Positions 53,501-63,065 of a DNA stretch of 64,000 bases are shown here, one piece after another. The stretch lies in NCBI RefSeq assembly GCF_019399895.1, contig NC_091881.1, positions 4,280,501-4,344,500 of the forward strand. The letters run 5' to 3'. The position numbers and the translations under genes are program-made. The first letter of the stretch is position 1. The number at the start of each line of letters is the position of its first letter. Under the pieces are notes generated by a model. That model did no database searches, had not been told where the DNA came from, and saw only the letters and a list, made by a program, of their open reading frames with translations. Source of the DNA: Cardiocondyla obscurior (Eukaryota; Arthropoda; Insecta; Hymenoptera; Formicidae).

Positions 53501-56500
53501 ACAAATGCATTAAAGAGCGCACCGTGCAGATGCGAGAAAAAAATTTAACGTAAAAGTTACAAGGGGGGGAAAAAAAAAGAAGAATTAACCTGAGAACTTA
53601 CTTATCCATATGAAAATCATTACGCGAGACATAATGCAGGTGCATTATGTATCGGATTAAAGTCCTTCGACGTAAGCCTATGGATAATACTGCAGGCGGA
53701 TTTGCGAAAATACCTATCAGAGTAACGCGAGAGGCGAAAGGAGAGAAAAGATCTAAGAACAAAATGACGTAGGCGTGAGTTAAAAGAGAGCAAGGATGAT
53801 AATAGGCGGAAAATGGACGGCGTTCGCGGAAGGGTGATTATCTAAGCGGAAAAAAAAAGGGGAAGAGACGTGCGTTACGCGCGGAAAGGAAAACGACGTA
53901 CGCCTGGAGGATCACAAGGCGGCAAGTGAGAGGGAGAGAGAGAAAAAAAAAGGGAGGAAAAAAAAAAAAAAGAAAAAGAGACGGAAGGCGAAAAGTGGGC
54001 TAACGAGATCCTGCGGTAGTCGGAAGACAATGGTACCTCCCGTTTCCTTTCTCTCCTCCTGCATTTCGCTTGTTCAACTTTTTTTTTCCCTCCGACGCCT
54101 TCTTTACTTTGGCCGCCCTACCGACGGAAGGAGGGGGAGGGGGATAAAACGAGGCGCCGAGAAAGGGGTCGGCTGTAATTAGATCCCGGAGTGTCGATCG
54201 CAATTGTAGTTGATCCGTCGAGACCGAGTACCGTCGCTTGAAAACGCAAAACCGAACGAATGCATAAAGCGTTGTTGCATTTATTCGCTCTAACTTGAGC
54301 TTTACGATCCGTGAGTAAATACAATCGTTTAGAATTTACCTCGGAAGAATTCGAAATAAAATTGGCGTTTAATTCTCGCCGCGATCAGTAATTAGAATAT
54401 AGTTTAACGTCTCGAATGGAGCAAAGGATGAAAAAGAAATTAAAACGTAAAAAGGTGGGTGGGCTTAATAATGCATGTACGCGAAAAAACGTAGTACGTC
54501 TGAGCTTGAAACATGTATTGGACATTGGAAGAAAGTACGACTTCCTTTTCCGTTTCTGCCGGGTGCATCCCGAATTGCACTCTTCCTTCCGCTTGATTAA
54601 ATCCGATCGAGCTATCGAGCGAGATCGGCAGCGACAACCTTGCCGTCGTGTAAGAATCGCGTGCAACAGACACACACACACACACACATACATACGCACA
54701 AGGTTACAGCGACGAAGAACTTTCCGAGCCATAAGTATTTCGCTCGAGGATTGCCATTGAGAAGGCCAGCGAGATCTTATTTCGGAATCGAGAGATCCCC
54801 GAGAGAGAAGCGACCAGTCGCTGTTGCATCGGAGGACATGGAAAAGGAAACGGAACCCAAGGCTGGAAAAGGAAGAGAGACGAGACAATCCCGCGAGAGT
54901 TTGGACGACGCGTTCTCGATTGCTCCGAACTCTGTTCGAAACATGCCTGTGTCCCCGGAAATTTGAGAGAGAAAGAGAGAGAGAGAGAGAACTTTGAGAA
55001 CGAGACCATTTTCGAATAAGTTAGAGAACTCGAAATTTTGATGCAACTTGCCTCGTAGAATTTAAAGTAAATAATTCCCGAAATGTATATTTAGATGTAA
55101 CTGTTTAAAGGAAAAACAATTTTTTAATCTTTTTTTTCAGAAAACGTTATGTATGTTCCAAAATGAATATGTGTATCATTGTTGAGTGCAAGCGTTATAT
55201 TTCATAAAATCCTAAAGACGTGATTTCAACAGTGGCCATTCCGAATATTACGCGCATCCAATTATTAACGCGTCTCGATTAACGCACGGATGGAAACCGG
55301 CATGATTAAATTCTGCATATCGATCGCGGCGGATGATTTTATATTCGTTTTTTTTTTCTCTCTCCCTCCCTTATCAGAGTGTACCCGTAACCACCGCGGC
55401 ATTATGAACGGATCTCCGCGCGTAGAATTATGCATTCGCCCGCAACTGCATGCCGCAACAAATCGCGGACGTCACGCATGGCGAGTGGATCGGCATAATT
55501 TACGAGGCCGAACGCGAACGCATCTCATTCTGATCGCACCTGTTCGATCAGAATGGCCGACTGATATACGGCCCCGGCCGGCCTGATTCGACGTAAGGAC
55601 AATGGAGCGATCGTATCATAATGGCGGGGTGTTTGCGATGGAAATCCGTTCCCCATGAATCATAAACACGACAAATTAATTATCCGCCTGTCTGTCTCAT
55701 TTCGGAGCCATTGCCGCCGCCTGTCATTCCCGTTGTATCGTTATTCTAATTTAAATAAGTACATTTATTTCGGACACGTTTATATTGAAAAGCATTTACG
55801 AGGCACGGTATTAAAAACGGAGGGCCGCGTTAAATAACAGCGGCGCATATTTATTTAGATTTATTATACGTATATTTATTCCTGACAATCGTGATTTTTT
55901 TTCCTCTCTCCCATTCTCCCTATCTACTCTTCTTTTTAAAAGTATCTCATCTTTATTTATACGCTTTAAGTTTTATTATGTCTCTATTCTTGCCGCGCGC
56001 GGTTCCGCCTTTTTACTTGGGTCGAAGCCGCGAAAGTAAAAACCAATCGTGAGACTGCAGACGTTCGCAGCAACGCGAGAAATGTTTTCCCGCAATCGAG
56101 ACCGTATTCAATAACAGGGAAAACAACGCGATGGTCCAGACGACCCCGTGTTGTGATGTCGGTTGTGAATCGCAGAGATAAACACGAGCCATTCCCCCGC
56201 GGCTCACCTGTAACGCGCTGGAGGAACGATAATAACCGGAATCGTATCGAGATGAGGTCCATTACCGGACTGTCGCAGAATCCCTCGGTCGTTTTCGTTC
56301 GCCGATATTAACGCTCGAAATTAGCTGCAATTAACGGACCACACGACTGTAATGTACACAGGATAATCCCATAAATACTTGACGGGAAAATCCCGTTAAT
56401 TTTCTCAGTAAATCTAGCGTTACATTTTAAATATTAATTTTTGCACGTATGTATTTACAAAAGACTATCGTGCCTCGTCTAAAAAAAAAATCTTAACGCC

Positions 56501-59500
56501 ACTCAATATAATTAAAAATATTAATAATATAATCATAACTGCGCGACTTTAAAGCCCGCGGATAAACTTATATTTATTTTTATATAAATTACTCGGAATA
56601 ACTTATGAGTTAATCGTAAGAAATATGAAATGTGTAAAAAATTATTTTCAAAAGTTGACATAAGAATTTTTATAATTATATTATAATAAAACTGCAGTGC
56701 TGAAAGGTTGTTAGTAAAATAAAGGGAATGCGGAAGCCAAAGTGGGTCTGGTACTGTTTTAACGTACTAAATTATAGACGACGAGTCTAATTCAAAATGA
56801 GAGTGCCGGTATAAATCAGCGTTGTAGTCGAGATTGATGCTAATTAACAGCGATTAATGAGCTCGGTCCGGCGAACTCCGCCGGGAAAAATGTAAGGATC
56901 GTACGAACCGACATAGCGGCTTCAGTGATTAGAACACGGAACGAGAGCAACAAGTGGCGCACGATGTCTCTCATTATCGGCCAGTTATGGACGGACTCGC
57001 CTCTTCTTTGTTTTATGGGGATATTTGAAAATTTCACGGCGGCTTATCGCGATCCATCCGATCCGACTATTAATAATCGATACCGGTGTAAAAGTTTTGC
57101 ATTATTTACGGCCGATGCCGGCACGGTTCTCCGACGATTCCACTAGATTGGAATCGCATTTAGATTTTTTAAAAACTCAATCCACTCAATTTACACCGGA
57201 GCTTGAAATGGAAGCATTAAAAGTGCTTTAAAAATTTAATAAAAACAAAAGCTTTGTATATTTCTCCCCTTTTTTTTTTCTTCCTTTTTTTTCCATCCTG
57301 TCGGTAAAAAAATGAAAATCTGAATCGCCCTGTTTAATTTTGTTGATTGAAATAATAATTCGTACGACCGAGCGTCGCGCATGCGAAGCAATTTGATAAA
57401 AAGGACACCGCTTCCTTCGAGCGTTTCGTGATAAAGTCGACATTTGAAATTCCACGGGAATCAAGTTGAAGCCAAAAAATTAGCACGTTGATTTACTCCG
57501 CGCAGCATATAGCTCGTATCTCACGTGGCATCTCGACATGCTGCACTTTCCCACTTCCACGTTCTATCGCGAAGCACCAGAACGTGACCGTAGCTTTTTC
57601 GTAAGTTCTTCCTCGTTTCTCTCCTTCTTTTTGATCGTAGAAACTCGAGACGTGCGATGCAAAAAGAAGAAGAAAAAAAAGGGAATCTTTAACGATGTAC
57701 TCGTTTATTTTTCGAAATCTCTCACGTTACATCTAATTTGCCGTTATTATATTTCCCGTCGCGATTTAATAAGTCTCTTTTTTCGGAATAATTTAACTTC
57801 CACCGCGTAACCAAAATAACTTGTTTCCGTTTTACTCGAGTACCCCCGGCGCGGTCCCGTTTATATTCCGAGTATCTACCTTTTCTAAAGTGGACAAGGT
57901 CGATTGCAGTCCTCTTAAAAAGTAATCTCCCCGATTATATTCCGCTTGGATCTCGCGGGAACGCAGCGAGTTCACACGTGAAAGAGACGCAGTCTTTCAG
58001 GGGAAGGAGTTGCAGCGCGTTGTAACCCGCGATAATTCTGTTAATGCACACATGTCGTGCAGCTCTAACGAGTTATAATCAGTCGAGCACCGGCTGAGTA
58101 CAGTTTAATGGTTTATTCCCCGCATTAGGCACCCTCTTTCCCACTTTGGCTCCTCTGCGTTCTCTCTCCTTCGCTATCCGTATCATACTTCGCGCTCTTC
58201 CTCTGTCCTTCTATATATTTATCTCTATCACTCTTTCACCAACTGTGTGTTTCTCCTCTCCTCCCTTTCTCTCTTTCTCTCTCTCTCTCCCTCCCTGCCC
58301 GGACTTCCACAATAATGCGAGCTCCATCGGCGGGATAGTACGACGAACGCGCAATTTGCGGCCGAGCTCTGGCTTTCTCGAATAATTGATGCAATTTCCG
58401 GGTTGCGAGCGAGCTGCGAATGACCCCGAGAATTTGGATTTTAGGTAAATTCACGAGATGTTCGCGTCACAAAGTGAACATTAATATTCGCATACTCCTC
58501 CGAACGCCATTAAAACGCGAACAATGGACTTTTCTAAAATGTCCAGATAACTAGATTCGTGAATTTTCTACGTGTACACGTATATGAAGGTGGAATAATT
58601 GCTAATTTTCGGAAAACTTCACTTGAATTCAGCACCACTCGGGTTAAATAACGTATCGATTAATTTCATTTCAAGCTCGTCGTAAATGAGAAATGCGGTG
58701 TTATACGTAACAAGATACGCCTCTTGAGAGAGAGAACTAGCTTACTTCAAGCAACGTAATACGTTTAATTCCTTGACCGTGCCCTTCGCGTACCTAGATA
58801 TGGTGCGGCCTCGCAAGTTATCACTTGCCGCGATGTTATTTTCAAAATATCGGTCGAACGATAACGTGCACGGCACCTAAGCTCGTCGCAACTAGAAGGA
58901 GGAGAGTAAGAAAGCGCACACTTCCGTCCTTATATACCTGTCGTCTAATTACTGCCCGACTTCGCGGGGTAATTCGATTAGCCCTCCCTCGGCGAGCCTA
59001 TCCGCGCTCGCGTTCCCGCGGGATTAATTTCGCGGCCTCGTTCGCCGACCGTCGACCTGTAAGTTTCCGCGTCGTCTGGCCCAGCCCGGGCATGATCGAC
59101 GACTCTCTTCGTATCCGCGTCGCTAACTTTTTCGACGAACCCGATGCTACCTATCCGCTAATGGCGCGCTCCTCTTCAATCGCATTTTACCTCAACTCTA
59201 TATCCAACAGACTCTGGTTTACTAACTTCTTCGTTTGAACTTTGAGTATACCTGATTTATTATGTGTGTGTAGTTTTTTATTTATTTTTTTTATTTCTTT
59301 AATTTTTTTTTAACGTTTCTGGTTAATTAATAAGATATGTCTATTTACATCACTGGTGAAAAATTCTTGTTAATCACGGGTATTATAAATTTATTTTATT
59401 AACGTATTATTTGGGGGAAAAAAAATAAAGTACATGGAACCTACAAAATTAATTCTAATTAATAATAAAACTACATTTTCGCAAAACCGAGAATTTTACG

Positions 59501-62500
59501 AATTCTCGATAACGTTTCGACTTTTTAATCGAATGATTTTAGCAGTATATCATTCCGCTAGCTGACTTTATTATACTGTTGATTCGTTTAATATTTCGGT
59601 GCATATACAATCGGTAAATTTACGTTTTCACATCGCGTTCGTCATAGTTCGAAGAATTGGAATATTCTGAACACGGAAACAGCGGATTAATCCACATTAT
59701 GAATATTTGATCGCATCGCGCAGAACGCGGCAGAATGAACTTTAAAAGGCTCTCCCCGATGCAAATTAATGCATGCCGTAAAAAAGGCCGGTAGACGTGG
59801 CTTTTGCGATACGCGATCCTTAATTAAGTTGTAGATTAGTTTTTGCAGATTAAACAAAAATAAACTAAAGCCATACGCGAGTTATATCAAATCCTGTTAG
59901 CGAACTAAAATTTCTACTCAAGTGAACGACCAACAAATACAAATTCAGAGTAAAATAATGCAGAAAATAACTAATCCAGTATCTGTAAAAAGTTATATCT
60001 TTTTTCGCACGCGTCGAAATGCTCCGGAATATCTGACGTTTTTCTGTGTAAAATATCACTGACGGCGCTTAGAAAGAAAATTACCAAAATTAATAATTAA
60101 CGAGAACTAGACGCGATCGCGTGGAAGTCGCTTTAATTTTATAGAAACTGTAAAAAAATAAGCTTTTTTTACATTTCAGGTCACCAGTGGCTGAAGACGA
60201 ATCTCGACGTGATACCGGAATCGGGGTGGTCCGTCGACCCGTTCGGTCACGGCAGCACGATACCGTACTTCCTAAGGGCTTCGGGCGCGTCCGGCACGGT
60301 GATTCAAAGGATACACTACGCGTGGAAGCAGTGGTTCGCCAAGAAGCAATACGGCGACTTCGTTTGGCGTCAGCCGTGGGATCGCAACGGCGCCGCCGAC
60401 ATGCTCACCCACAATCAACCCTTCGACATTTACAACATCAAACATTCGTGCGGCCCGCATCCGCACGTCTGCCTCAACTTCGATTTTCGCAAGATACGCG
60501 GCGAGTACACCGAGTACTCGGTCCGCGCCGTCGAGATCACCCCTAACAACGTCAAGCAGATGGCCGAGCTGTTGCTCGAACAGTACGCGAGAACTGGATC
60601 GCTGTTTACCCACAACGTCGTGCTGATGCCGCTCGGCGACGACTTTAGGTTTGCATAACTTCGCTTTAAAAAATATATATAAATCCCGCCTTCTGTATAT
60701 TCACGCGTTAATAATTTTTTATTTGCGATTTCCATAAGTCTATTTCGTTTTTTTTTCTTTTTTTTTAATAACGTCGATCCGCCAGAGAGATACATATTTT
60801 TTTAAATAAAGTTTTCTTTCGAACATAATATTTGTTACAAAACATGTATAAAAAAAAAATAAAATAATATTGTTATTAATAAAGCGACGTTTCGTGTTAT
60901 GTCTACATTGCAGATACGACCACGCGATCGAGTGGGATCAACAATATACCAACTACAAGATTTTAATGGACTATATCAACAGCCGAAAGGACGAGTATAA
61001 CGCGGAGGTGGTGTTCGGCACGCCGAAGGACTATTTTCGCGAAATACAAAAACGGGTGGAAAAGTTCCCGTCGTTGACAGGGGACTTTTTCGTGTACTCG
61101 GACATCTTTAGCGAGGGTAGGCCGGCCTATTGGAGCGGCTACTTCACCACCAGGCCGTACATGAAGATCCTGGACCGCGAACTCGAGGCGAATCTCAGAT
61201 CCGCCGAGATCCTCTACACGATCACACTAAATCTTGCCAAGCAATCTGGCAAGGATATAAAACTTTACGAGACGTATTTCGAGAAGCTAGTAAAGGCGAG
61301 GCGTAATCTGGGCCTGTTCCAGCATCACGACGCGATCACAGGTACCTCGAAGTCCTTCGTCATGAAGGATTACGCGCTGAAACTCTTCGAGTCGATCTCG
61401 GACACGACGAGCCTGCAGAGCTTCGCCATTCAGTCGCTCGCGGCCACCGTCAACGGCAAATCGAATTCTGTCTACGTGCTGGCCGAATCGGATAGAGACA
61501 GCTATGAGAAGTTACCGAAAAAGATACCGATCGGCGTGAACAGCCACGAGACCAGGAAGATCGTTCTATTCAATCCACTCGCTCAGCCCAGGCAGGAAGT
61601 GATCAGTCTCAAAGTCACGACATATAAAATCAAAGTTCTAGATCCTCAAAAAAATCCTATCCCCTACCAAATCGCGCCGGTAATGAACGCTACGAGCATC
61701 ACTCACGACGTATACGTTCTACTCTTCGTGGCCGATCTGAAACCACTGTCGATCGCTACGTATCACCTGCGGCAGGTTGACAAAGTACCGGCGGAGGCGA
61801 TCTCGACAGTGTATTGCAGCCGCTGCGGCAAAGACACCGTCTTTCCTATCAAACCGATGCAAGTGGGCGATGTCCAGCTCGAGAATCAACGAATGAAGCT
61901 ACTGTTCGACGGAGAAACGGGTTTCCTGAAGCGCGTGACGAAGAAATCGACGGGGAAAATTATGCAGTGCGCCGTACAATTCGCCGCGTACCCTTCGGCG
62001 CAGTTTCACAGCGGTGCCTATCTCTTCATGCCCGATCCGAATCTCCGAGACACCGACAAGGACATCCTGGAGGCATATATGCCACACCAGAAAATCTACA
62101 TCGTCAGCGGTAGCCTGAGTTCCCGCCTAACCGTCGAATACGGCAAGCTACTGACGCACCACGTGGCTATCTATCATCACGACGGCGGCCTCGGCGAGGC
62201 CATCTACCTACGCAACATCGTGGACTTCGAGACGCCGCCGAAGAATCGCGAGACGGAGATGTTCATGCGCCTACAGACCGACATCTTGAACCTGAACGGC
62301 GACACGCCCGAGTTCTACACCGATCTGAACGGCCATCAAATGATCAAGCGTACTAAAATCGAGCGCATCGGTATCGAAGGCAATTACTTTCCTATCACGA
62401 CCATGGCCTACATCGAGGATTCGAATCACCGATTGACACTCTTGGTGAACCACTGCCAGGGCGCGGCCAGCTACCAGCCCGGCTGGCTGGAAGTAATGCT

Positions 62501-63065
62501 CGATCGCAGAACTCTTTACGACGATTCGCGGGGCATGGGCGAGGGTTTGCTAGACAATCGACGGACAGTTATCAAGCACTGGCTGCTGCTGGAGGACATT
62601 AACGGCGAAAAGGACAGGTATTCGAGGCCCTCGCTGTTCGCCAATCATTTAAGCAACACTCTAAACTACCCGGTAAACATTTTCGTGGTGGACGGTAGCG
62701 AGCAAGAAGTGACGATGGCGCCGGAGGTACGATTATTAAGCCAGAGCTTTCCGTGCGACCTTCACCTGCTCAATCTCCGTACTAATCACGATCAGAAGCT
62801 GCCACATTTCCCGGTCAACAGCGCGCTTATGGTGCTGCATCGGCAAGGTTACAGCTGTTCCGTGGGCATCGATATCCCGCTTAAACATTGCCCGCTCACG
62901 GAGAGACTCGCGCAAGGGACCGCGTTCTACAAGCTCGACAAGGTTAATATTACGAAAACGTCCTTGACCGGCACGAAATCGGGCGCACGCCTGAAAGACG
63001 GTTTTCAGGAGATCGGCCTGCAACCGATGCAAGTCGATACGTATAACGTGAACTTCGTGCAATGA
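34021..63065 (+). CDS. alpha-Man-IIb: Class II alpha-mannosidase (GH38), Golgi mannosidase II type, IIb-like; five exons, 5' end missing
   Basis: Join 34021-34113, 45773-45945, 48109-48242, 60180-60648, 60914-63065: 3021 nt, 1006 codons plus TGA, with all intron phases consistent. GH38 Golgi mannosidases are zinc-dependent retaining enzymes that trim alpha-1,3/1,6-mannose from N-glycans in the Golgi lumen. Approximate domains: catalytic barrel 32-361, central three-helix domain 362-450, C-terminal beta-sandwich region 540-1006. By alignment from memory to Drosophila GMII, zinc ligands are H39, D41, D153 and H428; D153 is also the nucleophile; D298 is the acid/base; W44, F155, R177 and D429 line the site. 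Potential N-glycosylation sites include N72-M-T and a late N-I-T. HSHTDPGW and the loop after CGPHPHVC favour the IIb / SfManIII-like branch over classical GMII, but this is a judgement without a tree. The family is normally about 1100 residues with an N-terminal signal anchor, so roughly 100 residues are missing. It could equally be labelled alpha-mannosidase 2. Confidence 0.93.
35017..35034. repeat. (AG)n microsatellite
   Basis: Uninterrupted AG run in mannosidase intron 1. Confidence 0.85.
39489..39507. repeat. (CG)n run
   Basis: Alternating CG run within a CpG-rich block; it can adopt Z-DNA in principle. Confidence 0.8.
42269..42317 (-). other. Minus-strand exon-like block A (short member, copy 2)
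   Basis: A 49-nt block with acceptor atttgtttgttacag and donor attg|gtgagt, homologous to block A'. A further diverged stretch resembling the long block (shared aacgttg and cccgggtctc on the plus strand) follows at about 42185-42236, without a convincing acceptor. It could be part of a terminal exon or a decayed third copy. Confidence 0.4.
42557..42635 (-). other. Minus-strand exon-like block B (long member, copy 2)
   Basis: A 79-nt block with acceptor tttcttgtatgcag and donor ccg|gtaaga. It contains gagaggaggaggaggcccgg, and one frame reads NTSQLRGGGGPGR, parallel to TSTLRGRPGLGG in block B'. Shorter than B' because its acceptor lies further downstream. Confidence 0.4.
42854..42898. repeat. 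Hairpin, 12 bp plus 4 bp after a bulge
   Basis: Attatcagagca and tgctctgataat enclose a 12-nt loop, extended outward by ggat/atcc across a one-base bulge. It lies in the putative minus-strand intron between blocks A' and B. Confidence 0.8.
42932..42952. repeat. 21-bp palindrome
   Basis: Attacatacg and cgtatgtaat flank a single central base. It lies 34 bases from the hairpin at 42854-42898, in the same candidate antisense intron. Confidence 0.8.
43211..43251 (-). other. Minus-strand exon-like block A' (short member, copy 1)
   Basis: A 41-nt block with acceptor tttgtatgttgcag and donor aca|gtgagt. It aligns with block A at 42269-42317, including the intron bases upstream of the acceptor (atttgtwtgttrcag). 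It shows a CATC start and CCGCTGCTTCACAT core. Confidence 0.4.
43371..43514 (-). other. Minus-strand exon-like block B' (long member, copy 1)
   Basis: Acceptor tttttctttctgttcaag, donor agg|gtgagt. All three frames contain a stop in its first half, so it cannot be an internal coding exon as drawn. The second half can be read as TSTLRGRPGLGG and is homologous to block B at 42557-42635 (shared ctgagaggaag/gaggagg core and gagcaacg end). Confidence 0.4.
43589..43807 (+). other. Small open reading frame of unknown status
   Basis: An ATG-initiated 72-codon frame on the plus strand in the gap between minus-strand blocks C and B'. It begins MRGLGRPRQSGSGKKNIAR and continues ASANLAPKAKADAYVYVRTF; the 5' half has a coding-like Ala/Lys/Gly composition. 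No known family, splice context or Kozak support that I can judge. It may be chance. Confidence 0.12.
43994..44125 (-). other. Minus-strand exon-like block C
   Basis: Acceptor acctttgttctgttttag, donor gcaa|gtatga. Purine-rich, with GAG/GGA-rich text. One frame is fully open and encodes a charged peptide (RRKEEDREEH, then NRNKKSRAS). The frame that continues the small ORF of block D stops after five codons. Its 3' end shares gcagagcaa with the long duplicated blocks near the donor, suggesting distant common origin. Confidence 0.35.
44264..44552 (-). other. Minus-strand exon-like block D with small ORF
   Basis: Acceptor cgctttaaatttcag, donor aaa|gtgagt. An ATG at the second base opens a frame across the whole block (MIEKSKSRERRR at the start, then VPADPSAHARQL). 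If spliced to block C the frame ends after five more codons (IEDRR, stop), giving about 101 residues. The block holds an internal near-repeat: a ccagcagacccaagcgcgca stretch recurs about 100 bases on as ccagcaggcctgagcgcgca, producing PADPSAHAR and PAGLSAHAQ in the same frame. An internal donor-like caccag/gtaaca between the copies could give an alternative splice. No known domain recognised. Confidence 0.35.
44576..45772 (+). other. Mannosidase intron 1, 3' part
   Basis: AT-rich at 44576-44800, then a CpG-rich stretch at 44820-45300 that would lie just upstream of the candidate antisense transcript and could hold its promoter (inference only). It closes with the polypyrimidine acceptor of exon b. 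Confidence 0.6.
45773..45945 (+). CDS. alpha-Man-IIb: Mannosidase coding exon b (first zinc-binding motif)
   Basis: Starts after the acceptor tttctctgttgcag in phase 0 and ends at gacag|gtgagt with two bases carried over, which complete a Ser codon with exon c. Encodes residues 32-88 of the recovered protein, from VILVPHSHTDPGW to SLWWD. H39 and D41 are the first zinc ligands, W44 lines the active site, and N72-M-T is a potential N-glycosylation site. Thr replaces the Asn found in the HSHNDPGW motif of classical Golgi mannosidase II. Confidence 0.95.
45946..48108 (+). other. Mannosidase intron 2
   Basis: 2163-bp phase-2 intron with GT-AG ends. Contains the AG microsatellite at 47551-47605; no other structure recognised. 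Confidence 0.9.
47551..47605. repeat. (AG)n microsatellite
   Basis: Long AG run with few interruptions in mannosidase intron 2. Confidence 0.85.
48109..48242 (+). CDS. alpha-Man-IIb: Mannosidase coding exon c (GGWVMTDEA segment)
   Basis: Acceptor tcttattttcattttcag, donor gaag|gtaaga. Encodes residues 89-134, SAHPTKKMV to DQLIEG, including TTGGWVMTDEATSH, a hallmark of the GH38 N-terminal barrel. One base carries over to complete Gly134 (GGT) with exon d. Confidence 0.95.
48841..48861. repeat. (GTC)n microsatellite
   Basis: Seven GTC units in mannosidase intron 3. Confidence 0.85.
50914..50932. repeat. (TC)n microsatellite
   Basis: Uninterrupted TC run in mannosidase intron 3. Confidence 0.8.
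53629..53650. repeat. 22-bp palindrome
   Basis: Acataatgca and tgcattatgt are separated by gg, in mannosidase intron 3. Preceded by gcgag, as is the similar cataac arm of the hairpin at 24394-24422; this is probably coincidence. Confidence 0.75.
54670..54688. repeat. (CA)n microsatellite
   Basis: CA run ending in cataca units, mannosidase intron 3. Confidence 0.85.
54965..54990. repeat. (GA)n microsatellite
   Basis: GA run in mannosidase intron 3. Confidence 0.85.
55526..55555. repeat. 11-bp perfect hairpin
   Basis: Cattctgatcg and cgatcagaatg enclose the 8-nt loop cacctgtt, in mannosidase intron 3. Confidence 0.8.
58252..58296. repeat. (CT)n polypyrimidine tract
   Basis: CT and CCCT units in mannosidase intron 3. 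Confidence 0.8.
60180..60648 (+). CDS. alpha-Man-IIb: Mannosidase coding exon d (catalytic nucleophile)
   Basis: Acceptor cttttttacatttcag, residues 134-290. It carries GWSVDPFGHG, where D153 is the nucleophile and zinc ligand, then VIQRIHY with R177, WRQPWD, the cysteine-bearing CGPHPHVC loop and PLGDDFR at the end. The donor is ag|gtttgc, a weak 5' splice site, but Arg290 (AG+A) followed by YDHAIEWD matches the family exactly, so the boundary is secure. The exon is markedly GC-richer than the flanking introns. Confidence 0.95.
60649..60913 (+). other. Short mannosidase intron (265 bp)
   Basis: AT-rich intron between exons d and e, much shorter than the gene's other three introns. It has a weak donor (gtttgc) and a good acceptor with an upstream T-rich tract. 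It contains poly-T and poly-A runs only. Confidence 0.9.
60914..63065 (+). CDS. alpha-Man-IIb: Mannosidase last coding exon e (acid/base, last zinc His, C-terminal domains)
   Basis: One uninterrupted 2152-nt exon after the acceptor tatgtctacattgcag, ending at TGA 63063-63065. It encodes residues 290-1006. D298 in IEWDQQY is the likely acid/base, FPSLTGDFF and YWSGYFTTRP follow, and GLFQHHDAITGT carries zinc ligand H428 and active-site D429. Beyond that come the C-terminal motifs FYTDLNGHQM, MAYIEDSNHRLTLL, EVMLDRRTLYDD, SFPCDLHLLNLRT and the closing LQPMQVDTYNVNF. The frame is intact with no sign of decay. An in-frame ATG at 60870 lies in the intron and is not the start. Confidence 0.97.

Larger units (their letters stand above)
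48243..60179 (+). other. Mannosidase intron 3
   Basis: 11.9-kb phase-1 intron with GT-AG ends. Holds GTC, TC, CA, GA and CT microsatellites, two small palindromes and several CpG-rich blocks (48430-49320, 49830-50440, 51030-52600, 58820-59180). The open frames in those blocks overlap on opposite strands and resemble no protein I know. Confidence 0.85.

Noticed and set aside
54385..54966. Overlapping open frames on both strands around the CA repeat (up to 167 codons)
   Set aside because: They include translated CA/GT and GA/CT repeats and basic low-complexity text; open on both strands, with no recognisable domain.
60870..60913. In-frame ATG upstream of the last exon as an alternative start
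   Set aside because: The intervening codons are intronic (terminating in the acceptor cattgcag), and the preceding exon joins perfectly in phase and family sequence.
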